Shown here one piece after another: positions 1 through 9,298 of a DNA stretch of 28,805 nucleotides; positions within the stretch are counted from its first letter, which is position 1; each line of letters begins with the position of its first letter. The translations under genes were made by a program, and so were the position numbers. The stretch is taken from assembly GCA_001970955.1 (NCBI GenBank), contig MPUH01000941.1, forward strand, positions 1-28,805, written 5' to 3'. Source of the DNA: Stentor coeruleus (lineage: Eukaryota > Ciliophora > Heterotrichea > Heterotrichida > Stentoridae). The notes under the pieces were generated by a model that was given only the letters and a program-made list of their open reading frames with translations, ran no database searches and was not told the origin of the DNA.

Positions 1-382
1 TTATATCAAATGAATAATTTATATGCTAAAATTTTATAGCTGTATTTTGAGATTTATATTTTAGTGAGGTAGGTTTAATGCTTGGGGTATAATGAAATTG
101 GATAATATTTTGATTGTACTATAATGTATCAATTAATAGTGGTGTTTCTTTTTATACTAATAGTTTGATTATTATTGATTTTTTAATCCTGAAATTTTTT
201 AGAATGTAACTCTTAGTTTTTACTATGATTGCAGCATTACTTGAACATAAAAAACCTTATAAAAGTTTCTTAATAGTAAATAGAAGTTTCTGTTTAGTGT
301 TTTATCCTAAAATCTTTAAACTCATAATACATATATTAAAAGTACCCCCCAAATAGAATTTTTACTTTAAATATTATTTGGG
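1..382. other. 5' flank of the bromodomain gene, no gene seen
   Basis: AT-rich DNA with no convincing open frame on either strand. The only structure noted is an 8-bp inverted repeat next to the downstream start codon, listed separately. The promoter of the bromodomain gene presumably lies here, but no element can be pointed to. Confidence 0.5.
348..382. repeat. 8-bp inverted repeat abutting a start codon
   Basis: CCCAAATA at 348-355 is the exact reverse complement of TATTTGGG at 375-382, with a 19-nt spacer. The right arm ends on the base before the ATG at 383. If it lies in the 5' UTR it could form a hairpin at the initiation site. It is short, and chance is possible in AT-rich DNA, although the three G:C pairs are notable here. 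Confidence 0.4.
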
Positions 383-967
383 ATGAGTGAAGGTGGGTTA
401 GGTTTAAATCGAGATGAAATCATTCGTGCAATGAAACTAATAAAAAACATAGAAAGACATGGAGATTCATATGAATTTAGGCATCCTGTTGACTATATAG
501 AACTTGATATTCCAGATTACCCTGATATAATAAAGCATCCAATGGACTTATCTACATTAAAAAAAAACTTAAAAGAGGGAAAATATCAAACCTTACAAGA
601 TTTTATATATGATGTTCAGTTAATATGGGATAATTGTAAACTTTATAACCCAGAGGAGTCAGTATTTAATATTTAGTATATCTATAAACAAGCCGTTCAA
701 CTTCAAGAACGTGCAAATTCATACTGTGAAGTTTATAATATTCCTTTACCTATTGCTAAAGAACCTGATATAGAGCCAATTATAAGCTCCCAAGAAAAAA
801 ACTCCTTATCAGAGCTTGTAAAAAAAGTTTCAATTAATGCCCTAGCTCATATAGTCTTAATTGTCGAAAAAAATTGTCCTGAAGCTTTTTCCCAACTAGA
901 AAAAAACAAAGTCCTTATTTCATTAGAGAAAATTAGCTACTCAACTTTTAATCAAATCAAAGAGTAA
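383..967 (+). CDS. Small single-bromodomain protein with NET-like tail (BET-like), one 15-nt intron
   Basis: Predicted nuclear reader of acetylated histone lysines. Removing the 15-nt intron at 662-676 joins NPEES to YIYKQAVQL and gives a 189-aa protein; without splicing the frame stops at the intron's own TAG. The bromodomain covers about residues 12-110: PDY at 44-46, the HPMDL segment at 52-56, and the acetyl-lysine-binding asparagine in the YN pair at 88-89. Residues about 136-189 (start LSELVKKV, end VLISLEKISYSTFNQIKE) resemble the ET/NET domain of BET proteins, with the alternating acidic-hydrophobic strand and the T-x-x-x-I/L pattern at the end. Animal BET proteins are far longer and usually carry two bromodomains, so this is a minimal version. 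The bromodomain call is firm; the NET call is by eye. Confidence 0.9.
662..676 (+). other. 15-nt intron (bromodomain gene)
   Basis: GTATTTAATATTTAG, phase 0. Removal restores the final bromodomain helix. Retention gives Val-Phe-Asn-Ile-stop. The same 15-mer recurs as intron 1 of the surface-protein gene. Confidence 0.93.
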
Positions 968-3322
968 CCTATAAACAGGATCATCCAATCAGACTTGCAA
1001 TAAAAATAACTTATTATAAAAAATTAGGACTTATAATTTTTTATTTTTTACTAAAAATAAAACTTTTCAATAACTTCATTAGCATTTTCTATATCCAAAA
1101 GGTTTAAAATATGATAAAAAGCCTTTCTTTATGTATTCTGTTTAAATTTAGTTATCTATTTCCAAATCTCTTTAGGTGTTAGATTCTCATTAAAACTACT
1201 TCAGGTGAGCATCAGTTAATCATTTATGAAATTTTAGTTACGAATTCTGTAGACTTTTTTTAAATAGTATTATTATTGAATTTTCACGAGCATTTGAATC
1301 ATTTCTTTTATAGAAGCCCCTGTTATTTTAATATACTCTTAACAAAGCTTTTTTTATTTAGTTATTTTAGTTTTTTTGTGAAGATTTATCCAATTCTTTC
1401 TGGAGAACTTAGAGTTTCTAGGTGTTTTAGAATTCTCAACGTAATCTTTTATCAATTTCTAAGAGGTTTATGATTTTTATGATATAATTTGTCTAATATA
1501 ATTTTTCCTTTCTTTTCTCACACTTCAAGACTTTTTCTTGAGATTTTGTGAATGCTTCTTTTCTAAGATAGCTCTGCTCTTTTTAGTCTCTATGGCAAAT
1601 CAGTTAGATAGTAGATTTCTTTTTTGCAGTTCTTAATTTTCTCAGAGTTTGGCCCTTTATTAAAGTTTGATTAAAGGCTTTTGTTTAATTTCTTTAGGTC
1701 TTGAGCCTCTGTTTTTTGTTGTTCCTTTTTAAGGATCAGGCTTTCAAAACTAAATGGAAGTTTTCTATAATTTTTTTGCACAAAGACAAAGGAAATTGTA
1801 AATTCCCAATCTCTAACACAGCTAAAAAAATCCAAGTATTAAATATTTATCAAATAAATCTTCTTNTTTCAAAACTAAATGGAAGTTTTCTATAATTTTT
1901 TTGCACAAAGACAAAGGAAATTGTAAATTCCCAATCTCTAACACAGCTAAAAGAAAGATTTAGTAAACTCAATAAATCCTAGGTATTACATCTTCAGTGT
2001 ACGTTGTTCGAAGTTTCTGTAGTGTCTTACAAATTTCTACTATTTCTTATTACAAATAAATCATCTGATTCTTTCATTTTTTGGTTTTATTTAAACTTTC
2101 AATCATATAGAAAAAATGACTAAATTTTTAAATCATTTGAGTTTAAGTTCAGATAAGAATTTTAAACAGTTCTAAATTTTTTTCCCCTGATGCTTCTGAA
2201 ATTTACCTTTTAAGTATCCATAGCAATGAACTCTATAGTAAATCTAAAATAATTGGAGAACTTCTTATATGTAAAGACTTATTTAACCAAAGCTTTCCAT
2301 TGTTAAGTATTTCTTTATGCTTTTTATTAACTAAACCCCCAATCTTACCGTTAATCAAATATAAAAACTCAGTATATAATTTTACTGTTAAAAAAGAACT
2401 TTAAAAGTATCAATTTAAAAATAACATATTTAGATTTAATTAAGTATAAAGCAAAAGTTATCAAGGCTGTTCTTTAAAATACTTATTTGCATCAGAAAGC
2501 TGAAATAATTATTAATTCAATCTATTACCTACAAAATTTTTTTTTCTATAATGGCGGTATTTTATAGAAAATAAATCATTATAAATATAGAGATAAAGAG
2601 TTTATTTGAGAGTTTATATTATTATCGATCAAGAAAAAGACTGCACTGAATATTCTACCAGAAATTAAGAATCCCATGCTTGGCGGACAATTATAGATTT
2701 AATAAAAAATCAATTGCAATAATAATTATGCATTGCACTCATCTAAAACAAGCATATCAATAGCTGACTTACTTCATTAAAACTTTAAACTTGCATCTGA
2801 TCACAAAAATCACAATAATATATTAAGTTAAAAAGGAGGCATACAAACCTATACTCTAATATCAAAAAATATTACAAGTAATCCAACATAATTATTACTT
2901 TTTATATTCAAACATAACCTATTATCTGCATCTGCCAAAACTTTAATAAGCCCAAAACCCAAAGACAACATATTTGATTCTATATTAAACTCATAAAAAT
3001 TAATACACAATATCTTTTCTATATTGCAATACTTTCATCCTTTCAAGCATCATTACATCCTTTCTCACTAGTTTTAATCATATTATAACACCCTTCACAT
3101 ATAAGTCAACTTTGAAAAATTATATAATTATTACCTATAACTTCATTCAGACTTACTAAAATAAAATATAAATTACTTTGAACAGCTACAACTATTCTAA
3201 AATATTAATTATTAAAAGATATTAAAGCATTCAAAAAAATTATAGACAAATTTTATTATGTGATATCCCTATTCGGTTTAAACCTATTTTAATCACGAAA
3301 CTTAATATGAATCCTTGTAAAT
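968..3322. other. 2.35-kb gene-poor stretch
   Basis: No start-to-stop frame here is convincing. The open frames at 1276-1473 and 1701-1895 are low-complexity Phe/Leu/Lys-rich and the second crosses the N at 1866. The minus strand of about 1020-1760 reads as Lys/Gln-rich coiled-coil-like protein only if its many stop codons are ignored, so it could at most be a decayed gene. The stretch from about 2700 to 3300 is poor in G on the plus strand. One scaffold-join repeat pair is inside. Confidence 0.5.
1742..1952. repeat. 86-bp direct repeat flanking a single N (scaffold join)
   Basis: Bases 1742-1827 are repeated identically at 1867-1952. The N at 1866 sits immediately before the second copy. 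The sequence after the first copy (1828-1865) differs from that after the second. This is what two overlapping contig ends with different tails look like when joined by one N. The duplication is probably not real in the genome. Confidence 0.85.
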
Positions 3323-4033
3323 ATGATATCCAAGTATAATTTTTGTCCAGAAACACATCCAAGAATTGAACTTCATTTTTTAGAGCATTTTAGTACAAGT
3401 AAAGCTAAAAATGCTAAGCCACCTAAGAAGGAGTATTTAAGATGTAAGCTCATAAGAGGGCATAAAAGAGCAATCAGACAATTAACGAAAGGTATCATCC
3501 CAACTGCGACACTCCATAAATTCGATATAAAAAACAGTAAAGCTCTAAGTATCTGGGAAAAGATGAAAAAGATTTATGATGACAATATCCAATTTTTTGT
3601 TCATCTAAGCAAGACAGAAGCTGGTCCAAAAACTGATGGCAAAGCTAGGCGCCAAGTCATTTCAGAAAGCATTCCAAAAAGCTTTAACAATAATTTTTGT
3701 AGCGAATATTTTCAGCCTGAATGTGTTAGAGAGTCTTTTTATTATTATGTACTGTTAATATATGCAAAATTTGATGCCGGTCTTTTGATTGAGAAATTTC
3801 AATTTTTCTGTTGCAAAGATGATGATCATAGTGTAAAATGCATAGATAAATGGATGATGCTTAAAGATTATATCACAATTTTTATGTTTACTGAGCTAAA
3901 TTTAACCCCTTACAAAGAAAATACTGAATTGATTTCGTTGCCGGATTATAAGAAATTTATTATACTAGAAGATGTATTTGTTGATAAAAAATGCAATAAA
4001 AGCAACACAGATGAAACCTTAATGAATGATTAA
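3323..4033 (+). CDS. Unknown protein, 236 aa
   Basis: I do not recognise the family. The single-exon frame runs from ATG to TAA. The N-terminal third is basic (LRCKLIRGHKRAIRQL at about 39-54). A second basic patch lies near residue 105, and the middle is rich in aromatic residues and cysteine (SFYYYVLLIYAKF, then FFCCKDDDH). No signal peptide or clear membrane helix is seen. Codon use includes CCA, GCT and GGC, unlike the flanking DNA, which supports coding. An ATG at 3307 is in another frame and soon stops, so 3323 is preferred. It may belong to a lineage-specific ciliate family. Confidence 0.7.
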   Translation: MISKYNFCPETHPRIELHFLEHFSTSKAKNAKPPKKEYLRCKLIRGHKRAIRQLTKGIIPTATLHKFDIKNSKALSIWEKMKKIYDDNIQFFVHLSKTEAGPKTDGKARRQVISESIPKSFNNNFCSEYFQPECVRESFYYYVLLIYAKFDAGLLIEKFQFFCCKDDDHSVKCIDKWMMLKDYITIFMFTELNLTPYKENTELISLPDYKKFIILEDVFVDKKCNKSNTDETLMND

Positions 4034-4299
4034 ATTCATAATAATAAAAAGAATATTAGAACAATCGAAAAACTTGAAAGTTTAAAGTTTTGGTACTTTC
4101 TGGGAAAATTCAATTTATTTGGATTTTTTTCTGACACACTATTTTTTTTTATAGTATGTAAGATTTATGGTAAATTCAGTTTGTATAATATAAGTGTTAC
4201 TTCGAAGTATATAATTATAATAGGAGTAACAAAATAACATGGAAAATATCAAGAAAATGATATTTAAATGGAGCTGTTAAAACGCTTATAAAATTAACT

Positions 4300-5112
4300 A
4301 TGGCAGATTCTTCAGCGATTATAAGTTTAAGCCTCCCAAGCTATACAATAAGAGTCAGAACTATTTCTAAATTCGGAACAACTTTGATTCCATCTTTACT
4401 TGAGTTAGACTGCATACTTAATTTAGATTATTATGAGATAACTCACCCCAAAAATATTGAAAAAGGTTTTCTAGCCTTTTTAGATAAAACAGAAGATCAG
4501 CCTTCATCAAATTCCCTACTGTCACAAATACAAACATTTTTATCATCCCAGAGTAGATTGATAACAGCAACATCTCCACTATCATTGGAAACTATTTTTT
4601 TTATTATACCTTTCAGAAATTCAAATTTACTTGGCCTTTATAAATTTGAGATGGAAGAAGTTCTAGGAAATTCTTTAGAAAAATATCAGCAATTCATCAA
4701 CAATCTTCAATCTGGACAAGAACTACTCAGAAACACTTTTTTAGATTTCCAAAATAAACTGCAAAATTTCGAAAAAACTAGCAATAGTTTATTTTCGAAA
4801 TGCGAAGTTGTTGCTAACAATTGTAAGAAAACTACAAAGCAGCTACATTCATTTAAACGAGAAATCAGAACTCTTTATAAAGAATTCAGCATTTTAGAAA
4901 AAAACTTTCAGAAATATGAATGTGTGCAATGTAAAAGCAATACCAAAAATGTTATATTTTTGCCATGTGGACATGTTGTATTGTGCACAAAATGTCTTAA
5001 AGAAGATTTTAAGATTGTAGTTGAGTTTCCAGTTATTGAAAACACACTCAAATGTAGCACATGTGGGAAATGCGTAGAACAAACACTAAGATATAGCAGT
5101 AAACAACTATAA
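4300..5112 (+). CDS. Coiled-coil RING-finger protein, probable E3 ubiquitin ligase
   Basis: A 270-aa protein. Residues about 120-205 form a predicted coiled coil. A C3HC4-type RING follows: C208 and C211, C223 with H225, C229 and C232, and C252 with C255. The core FLPCGHVVLCTKC resembles the compact IAP/MGRN-type C-terminal RINGs, which bind E2 enzymes and transfer ubiquitin. The gap between the third and fourth cysteine pairs (19 residues, including EFPVIENT) is longer than in classic IAP RINGs. Residues 1-115 have no recognised domain and would be the substrate or adaptor part. Single exon. The zinc-finger call is firm; ligase activity is inferred. Confidence 0.85.
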   Translation: MADSSAIISLSLPSYTIRVRTISKFGTTLIPSLLELDCILNLDYYEITHPKNIEKGFLAFLDKTEDQPSSNSLLSQIQTFLSSQSRLITATSPLSLETIFFIIPFRNSNLLGLYKFEMEEVLGNSLEKYQQFINNLQSGQELLRNTFLDFQNKLQNFEKTSNSLFSKCEVVANNCKKTTKQLHSFKREIRTLYKEFSILEKNFQKYECVQCKSNTKNVIFLPCGHVVLCTKCLKEDFKIVVEFPVIENTLKCSTCGKCVEQTLRYSSKQL

Positions 5113-5841
5113 AGAAGTATTTAGGATAAATAGATAGTTACTTTTTATATAGATTTATATTAGAAATTTCTTATGAAAACAAGAATTTTGTTTCTATTTA
5201 ACCCATTTTTCATTCTTTATTTTTGAAGTGTCAATACAGAAAACCTTGAAAATTTAAATCTTTGCTTAAAAATAAAACGCTTTTATAAACTGATAAGTAT
5301 AAATTTAAGTTGTTTGTTGTTATAAACAAAAATTGATAGTGTTATGTGATATTTCGCTTTTTCAAATAATTTATGTTTAATTTAGCTTATTTATAGATTA
5401 TTGACTTAATATGCAATGCTTCAAATTGTCAGCTCAAAGAATTAAGATTAAAATTTTGTAATACTTTGGGCTTTAAGATATATTAGAGTAAATCTTTTTA
5501 TATAGTATAATCTAAAGATGCACAATAAGAGTTTATAATTAACATTATCTATATTAGGATTATAAATTTTCTGACAGAATTAATAAACAAGGAAATTTTA
5601 TAAAAATAGCACACTATTTATATCATTTTGATAAGATATTCATCATATTTTAATGATTTTAGTTCTAATATTAAATAATCATAAATAAATACCAAANTTA
5701 TAAATTTTCTGACAGAATTAATAAACAAGGAAATTTTATAAAAATAGCACACTATTTATATCATTTTGATAAGATATTCATCTATTTTTATATACCCATA
5801 GCTATCAGCCCAATTCAAATACTTCCCTATAAATTATAATA
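5113..5841. other. Convergent intergenic stretch, no gene seen
   Basis: It lies between the 3' end of the RING gene and the 3' end of the minus-strand transporter gene. AT-rich without a credible frame. It contains one scaffold-join repeat pair around the N at 5697. Confidence 0.5.
5560..5782. repeat. 85-bp direct repeat flanking a single N (scaffold join)
   Basis: Bases 5560-5644 are repeated identically at 5698-5782, directly after the N at 5697. The 52 bases between the first copy and the N are unique. As at 1866 and 7791, this looks like an unmerged contig overlap rather than a biological repeat. Confidence 0.85.
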
Positions 5842-7125
5842 TTAATTTCTAATTTCTCTACTATCTCCAGTCTCTGCTTGACTCTCATTATGAGAAATGC
5901 AGTATTTAAAAATTCCCATAAGCATGACAACACAAATTGCACAAACACTCACCACTTTCCAAATGAAAAAACATGATTTATCTCCATATTCAGGACAGTA
6001 ATTTTCAAGTAACTTCCCCGAAATAATTCCTGTAAGTATCATCCCAAAGTAATAAGGAGAATTGCAAACAGCCAAATAAACACCTTCTTCACCTTCTGAA
6101 GCAACTTTCATTGTATAATCCAAAGTTCTTGGAACTAAAATGCATTCACCAGATGAAAGCAAAAGAGCAAATGCAATAAAATTCAAATTTGTACTTCCAA
6201 GGAAAAGCATAAAAGAAGCTAAAGCTCCAAGGCTTCCACCAAGCATAATCAATGTGTAACTTGATAATTTAAATGTTAAAGGGGTAAATGCTAAAGCTCC
6301 AATAAGCATATTAGCTGAGTAGATTCCGAAAAATATCCCGAAATGTGCTTTATCTCCTATAACTCTTGTTATGAATTTAGGGAAAGTTGCATCAAGTTGC
6401 TCAAAACACACACTATGCAATAAAGTTACGAAGCCAATTACAATAAGGAATTTCCAAAATTTCTTTGTGAAAATCACGCTGTTAGGTGAAGTAAGTTGGT
6501 TTCCTTCTAGTTTTTCATTGCTTTTCAAGGTAACAGCAATAAAAAAACCTAATCCAGAAGCTCCAGCTGCAGTCGAGAAGATAATATCAAAAATCACAGC
6601 CTTATCTTCAAAGAAATTCCATACAATATCCACATATGTTCCAGCAATTATCCCTGCTAAGTATGTCCCCATCATTAAAATACTTACACTTGTGCTTCTG
6701 TTTGTTGAATCCGAGTATCTTTTAACTCCTATTCCTATTAATGGACCAGAAAGAGCAATACCAAAGCAGATCAACCCGAGTATAGCAAAAAGACTTATAT
6801 AAAAACTTCTACACATGCTTAATATCATAAATCCTGAAAAAACACTTAAAGTTGATAAGACTAGACCTCTTTTACAACCAATTTCAGGGACAATATGACC
6901 TATAGTAAAAGATAAAATACTAAGGAAAAGACCTGTACAGCCAAAAATATACCCAGCATGTAAGTCTGATAAACCAAATGATGTTGAGTAATAAAGGGGC
7001 AAAAGTAAGGTAATTATATAGTAATCAAAGCTCAAAATAATATTTAGCGTGTAGATTTCAAATATATTTGATGGGGAGGATGAGATAACTCGTAAAGAGT
7101 TTGAAGTTTCTGTGTACAATGGCAT
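5842..7125 (-). CDS. Major facilitator superfamily transporter, 427 aa
   Basis: A membrane transporter with about 12 hydrophobic helices in two groups of six. The groups are separated by a hydrophilic loop near residues 199-220 (LKSNEKLEGNQL). The loop between helices 2 and 3 carries a degenerate MFS motif A, GHIVPEIGCKR, in which the usual aspartate is replaced by proline. A second cytoplasmic loop contains PRTLDYTMK. Length and topology fit MFS_1 carriers. The substrate cannot be read from sequence. The start ATG at 7125 gives a short soluble N-terminus before helix 1. Single exon, TAA stop. Confidence 0.88.
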   Translation of the reverse strand: MPLYTETSNSLRVISSSPSNIFEIYTLNIILSFDYYIITLLLPLYYSTSFGLSDLHAGYIFGCTGLFLSILSFTIGHIVPEIGCKRGLVLSTLSVFSGFMILSMCRSFYISLFAILGLICFGIALSGPLIGIGVKRYSDSTNRSTSVSILMMGTYLAGIIAGTYVDIVWNFFEDKAVIFDIIFSTAAGASGLGFFIAVTLKSNEKLEGNQLTSPNSVIFTKKFWKFLIVIGFVTLLHSVCFEQLDATFPKFITRVIGDKAHFGIFFGIYSANMLIGALAFTPLTFKLSSYTLIMLGGSLGALASFMLFLGSTNLNFIAFALLLSSGECILVPRTLDYTMKVASEGEEGVYLAVCNSPYYFGMILTGIISGKLLENYCPEYGDKSCFFIWKVVSVCAICVVMLMGIFKYCISHNESQAETGDSREIRN

Positions 7126-8223
7126 ATTATATTATTGGTTATAAGTATTAAGTTTGTAATTCGCATATATTTATATAGAATCAATCATCATATTTTTTTA
7201 AGTTATATAGAAAATAATCAAATTCTTCAACTTGTAATGATTAATAGTAATAAGTAAAATTAGTTTTAACAAGATGATGATTAAGATACATAAAATATAA
7301 TTTTGAATAAACTCAGGGATATTAAGAGAAAGTATGTATCTATACAGTTATTCCTAGTACGATTGAATTTGTAATTTCCCAGAGGCATTTGACCTGAAAA
7401 GGTTTTAGAGCAGAACGTTTCCTAATTATGCTTTGGGGCAAGTTTGTAATAAATATAAGACTGTTGATAGGTCCTTTAATATTATCTAATCCTATAATTA
7501 GGAGATAAAATTTTTAGTCTTAGATATGGGATTATTATAAGGTTGATGATGTAAAAATAGATTATCGTGAGAAAAAGTTAGGTTTTGGAAAGAAAATTAG
7601 AAAATATATGATAACTTGTTTGGAATAGAAGGATTATTTAGGTAGTATATGATTATACTAGGAAATTATGATTTTTTTATTATAAGAGAGGTAGATTTTA
7701 TGGTATTTAGAGATAATTAGATTAATGCATGATAAAATGCTTAGAATTAAAGCCTAATATTAAGAAAGAAGGTGAGGTATAAATGCTAGANAATGCATGA
7801 TAAAATGCTTAGAATTAAAGCCTAATATTAAGAAAGAAGGTGAGGTATAAATGCTTCATCAAATCAAAAATGCAAAACTATTATTATGAAAAATAATCCT
7901 AAAAAATACACTCTAAATCATATTAGCAAACTTTATTATTGGCTTTACAACATAAAAAATCTATAAAATAAATTTAAAAACTTACCTGGTCAAATCTCGA
8001 CATCATAAAAGTATTTAAATATCAATTAATCAAACTCTGTTTAAACATTTAAACAAACAATAAGTTAAATTAATACTATATATTTCAATTATATCATTAA
8101 ACATTATACTCATTTGCATAAAAAAAACAAGCCTATCAATAATCCTTCAAAGTTATTCCAAGTTAAAATCCCTATTATTTACTTCAAAGGAAAAAATATC
8201 CATCTAATTTCTTAGGATAATAA
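7126..8223. other. 1.1-kb divergent intergenic region with a strand-skew switch
   Basis: It lies between the start of the minus-strand transporter gene and the start of the plus-strand Alba gene, so both promoters should be here. From about 7370 to 7855 the plus strand is clearly richer in G than C. From 7856 to 8220 it is richer in C than G. Frames in 7260-7800 look protein-like only if TAA, TAG and TGA are read as amino acids, so no gene is called. A scaffold-join repeat is present. Confidence 0.5.
7724..7855. repeat. 64-bp direct repeat flanking a single N (scaffold join)
   Basis: Bases 7724-7787 recur identically at 7792-7855. Only three bases and the N at 7791 lie between the copies. 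Most likely an assembly join with a true overlap that was not collapsed. Confidence 0.87.
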
Positions 8224-8550
8224 ATGGAGCGAAATAAAGAAGTCCGAGTAGGTTTAAGCAAGCCCTACACCAGTTATGTGGGTGCTTCTAAAGAAATCCT
8301 CAAAGAGACTGGCAATGTTGAACTCCATGGCTTAGGTGAAGCTACAGCAAATGCAGTAAGAGCTGGTGAAATGCTCTGCTCATTAGGCTATGCAACCCTT
8401 GAGAAATTCGAAACACTTAGTGTATCAGAGCCAGACCGTTCAGGGGTCAGCAGAACTCGTGCTAAAGTCATCATAAAACTTACAAAGGCTGCAGGCTTCG
8501 ATAAGGCTTATGACGACTTCAAAAACTCAAGGACTAATAAAAAAGAGTAA
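8224..8550 (+). CDS. Alba-domain DNA/RNA-binding protein, 108 aa
   Basis: A small nucleic-acid-binding protein made almost wholly of one Alba domain (about residues 15-92). Diagnostic parts are the first strand SYVGASKEIL, the helix VELHGLGEATANAVRAGEML (conserved Gly, and the Ala-Val face that packs in the dimer), and the last strand RAKVIIKLTKAAGF. Eukaryotic Alba proteins of this size bind RNA (RNase P/MRP subunits, translation regulators) or chromatin. The basic tail SRTNKKE fits nucleic-acid binding. Codons are visibly richer in C and G than those of neighbouring genes, which suggests high expression. Single exon. The next gene starts only 79 bp downstream on the same strand. Confidence 0.88.
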   Translation: MERNKEVRVGLSKPYTSYVGASKEILKETGNVELHGLGEATANAVRAGEMLCSLGYATLEKFETLSVSEPDRSGVSRTRAKVIIKLTKAAGFDKAYDDFKNSRTNKKE

Positions 8551-8629
8551 TCAAGTAAATTAGTTTATATATAAAATTGCTCATACAGTTTTATGTGAAA
8601 AGCATAAAATCGATAATCTTTAAAAACAA

Positions 8630-9298
8630 ATGAGAAAACTAAATCCTAAAATATCAGAAGAGCTTATTAAAACAAACACTTTGCTGCAGAAGAGAAATGA
8701 GCAAAAAAAAAGTGAAGAAATTGAAAACAGACTACAAAAACTGTATAAAGAACGAATTTTTAAGAGGAAAATTATACAGACCAACACTGAATCTTGGCTT
8801 GCTAAGCATGGGAAAACTCAATATATACAGTTTGATAAAGCTAAGAAAAGCAACCTTCGTAAGTGTTTTCTATCAATAGATTTGAATGGTAGTAAGTCTA
8901 TTGAACTTGAAGAAATTATTGAAGCGATGCTCACTTTGGGCATAGCTGAATCAAAAGCTCAAGCTAAGCAGATTTTTAAAGAAGTCGACATAAATGGGAA
9001 TGGGCATATAGAGTTTAATGAATTTCTGTTGTTATTGAAGAATAAAAATCCTAGGGTTAAAGCATTAACTGAGCTGTTTAATAATGTGATAGAGAGAAAA
9101 ATGGGATTTGAGTCGGATATGCTGCCTTTTCAATTAGCGGTCAGTAATTATCGGAGGAAAATGATTATGAATGCGGTGATGGAACCTGGAAATCAGAAGG
9201 CAGAACATATATTAAGATCAACTTCACAGGTTTTTACAAGGAAATTTAACAAGCTTAAAAGAAATTTGCAAAAGAATAAAAGCCAAGAAGCTATTTAA
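8630..9298 (+). CDS. EF-hand calcium-binding protein, 222 aa
   Basis: Two EF-hands form a pair at about residues 73-137. The first loop, residues 84-95 (DLNGSKSIELEE), has D at position 1, N at 3 and E at 12 and is slightly degenerate. The second, 120-131 (DINGNGHIEFNE), is fully canonical. The N-terminal 50 residues are a charged predicted coiled coil (EEIENRLQKLYKERIFKRK). The C-terminal 60 residues are basic and lack a known domain. This layout is common among ciliate cortical and axonemal calcium sensors, but the partner is unknown. Single exon. Confidence 0.87.
   Translation: MRKLNPKISEELIKTNTLLQKRNEQKKSEEIENRLQKLYKERIFKRKIIQTNTESWLAKHGKTQYIQFDKAKKSNLRKCFLSIDLNGSKSIELEEIIEAMLTLGIAESKAQAKQIFKEVDINGNGHIEFNEFLLLLKNKNPRVKALTELFNNVIERKMGFESDMLPFQLAVSNYRRKMIMNAVMEPGNQKAEHILRSTSQVFTRKFNKLKRNLQKNKSQEAI

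Noticed and set aside
1023..1760. Minus strand looks like a ~240-residue protein if TAA/TAG are read as Gln and TGA as Trp; similar impression on the plus strand at 7262-7800.
   Set aside because: Stop codons occur there at about the rate expected for random DNA of this composition. Other frames of the same DNA look equally protein-like when stops are ignored, and the real genes in the window use all three stops as stops. A decayed gene remains possible but a reassigned-code gene is not supported.
1276..1895. Plus-strand open frames at 1276-1473 and 1701-1895.
   Set aside because: Low-complexity Phe/Leu/Lys products with no coding signature; the second runs through the N at 1866 and is made partly of the scaffold-join repeat.
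6371..6802. 143-codon plus-strand frame inside the transporter gene.
   Set aside because: Antisense shadow of the MFS gene, which has clear membrane topology on the minus strand.
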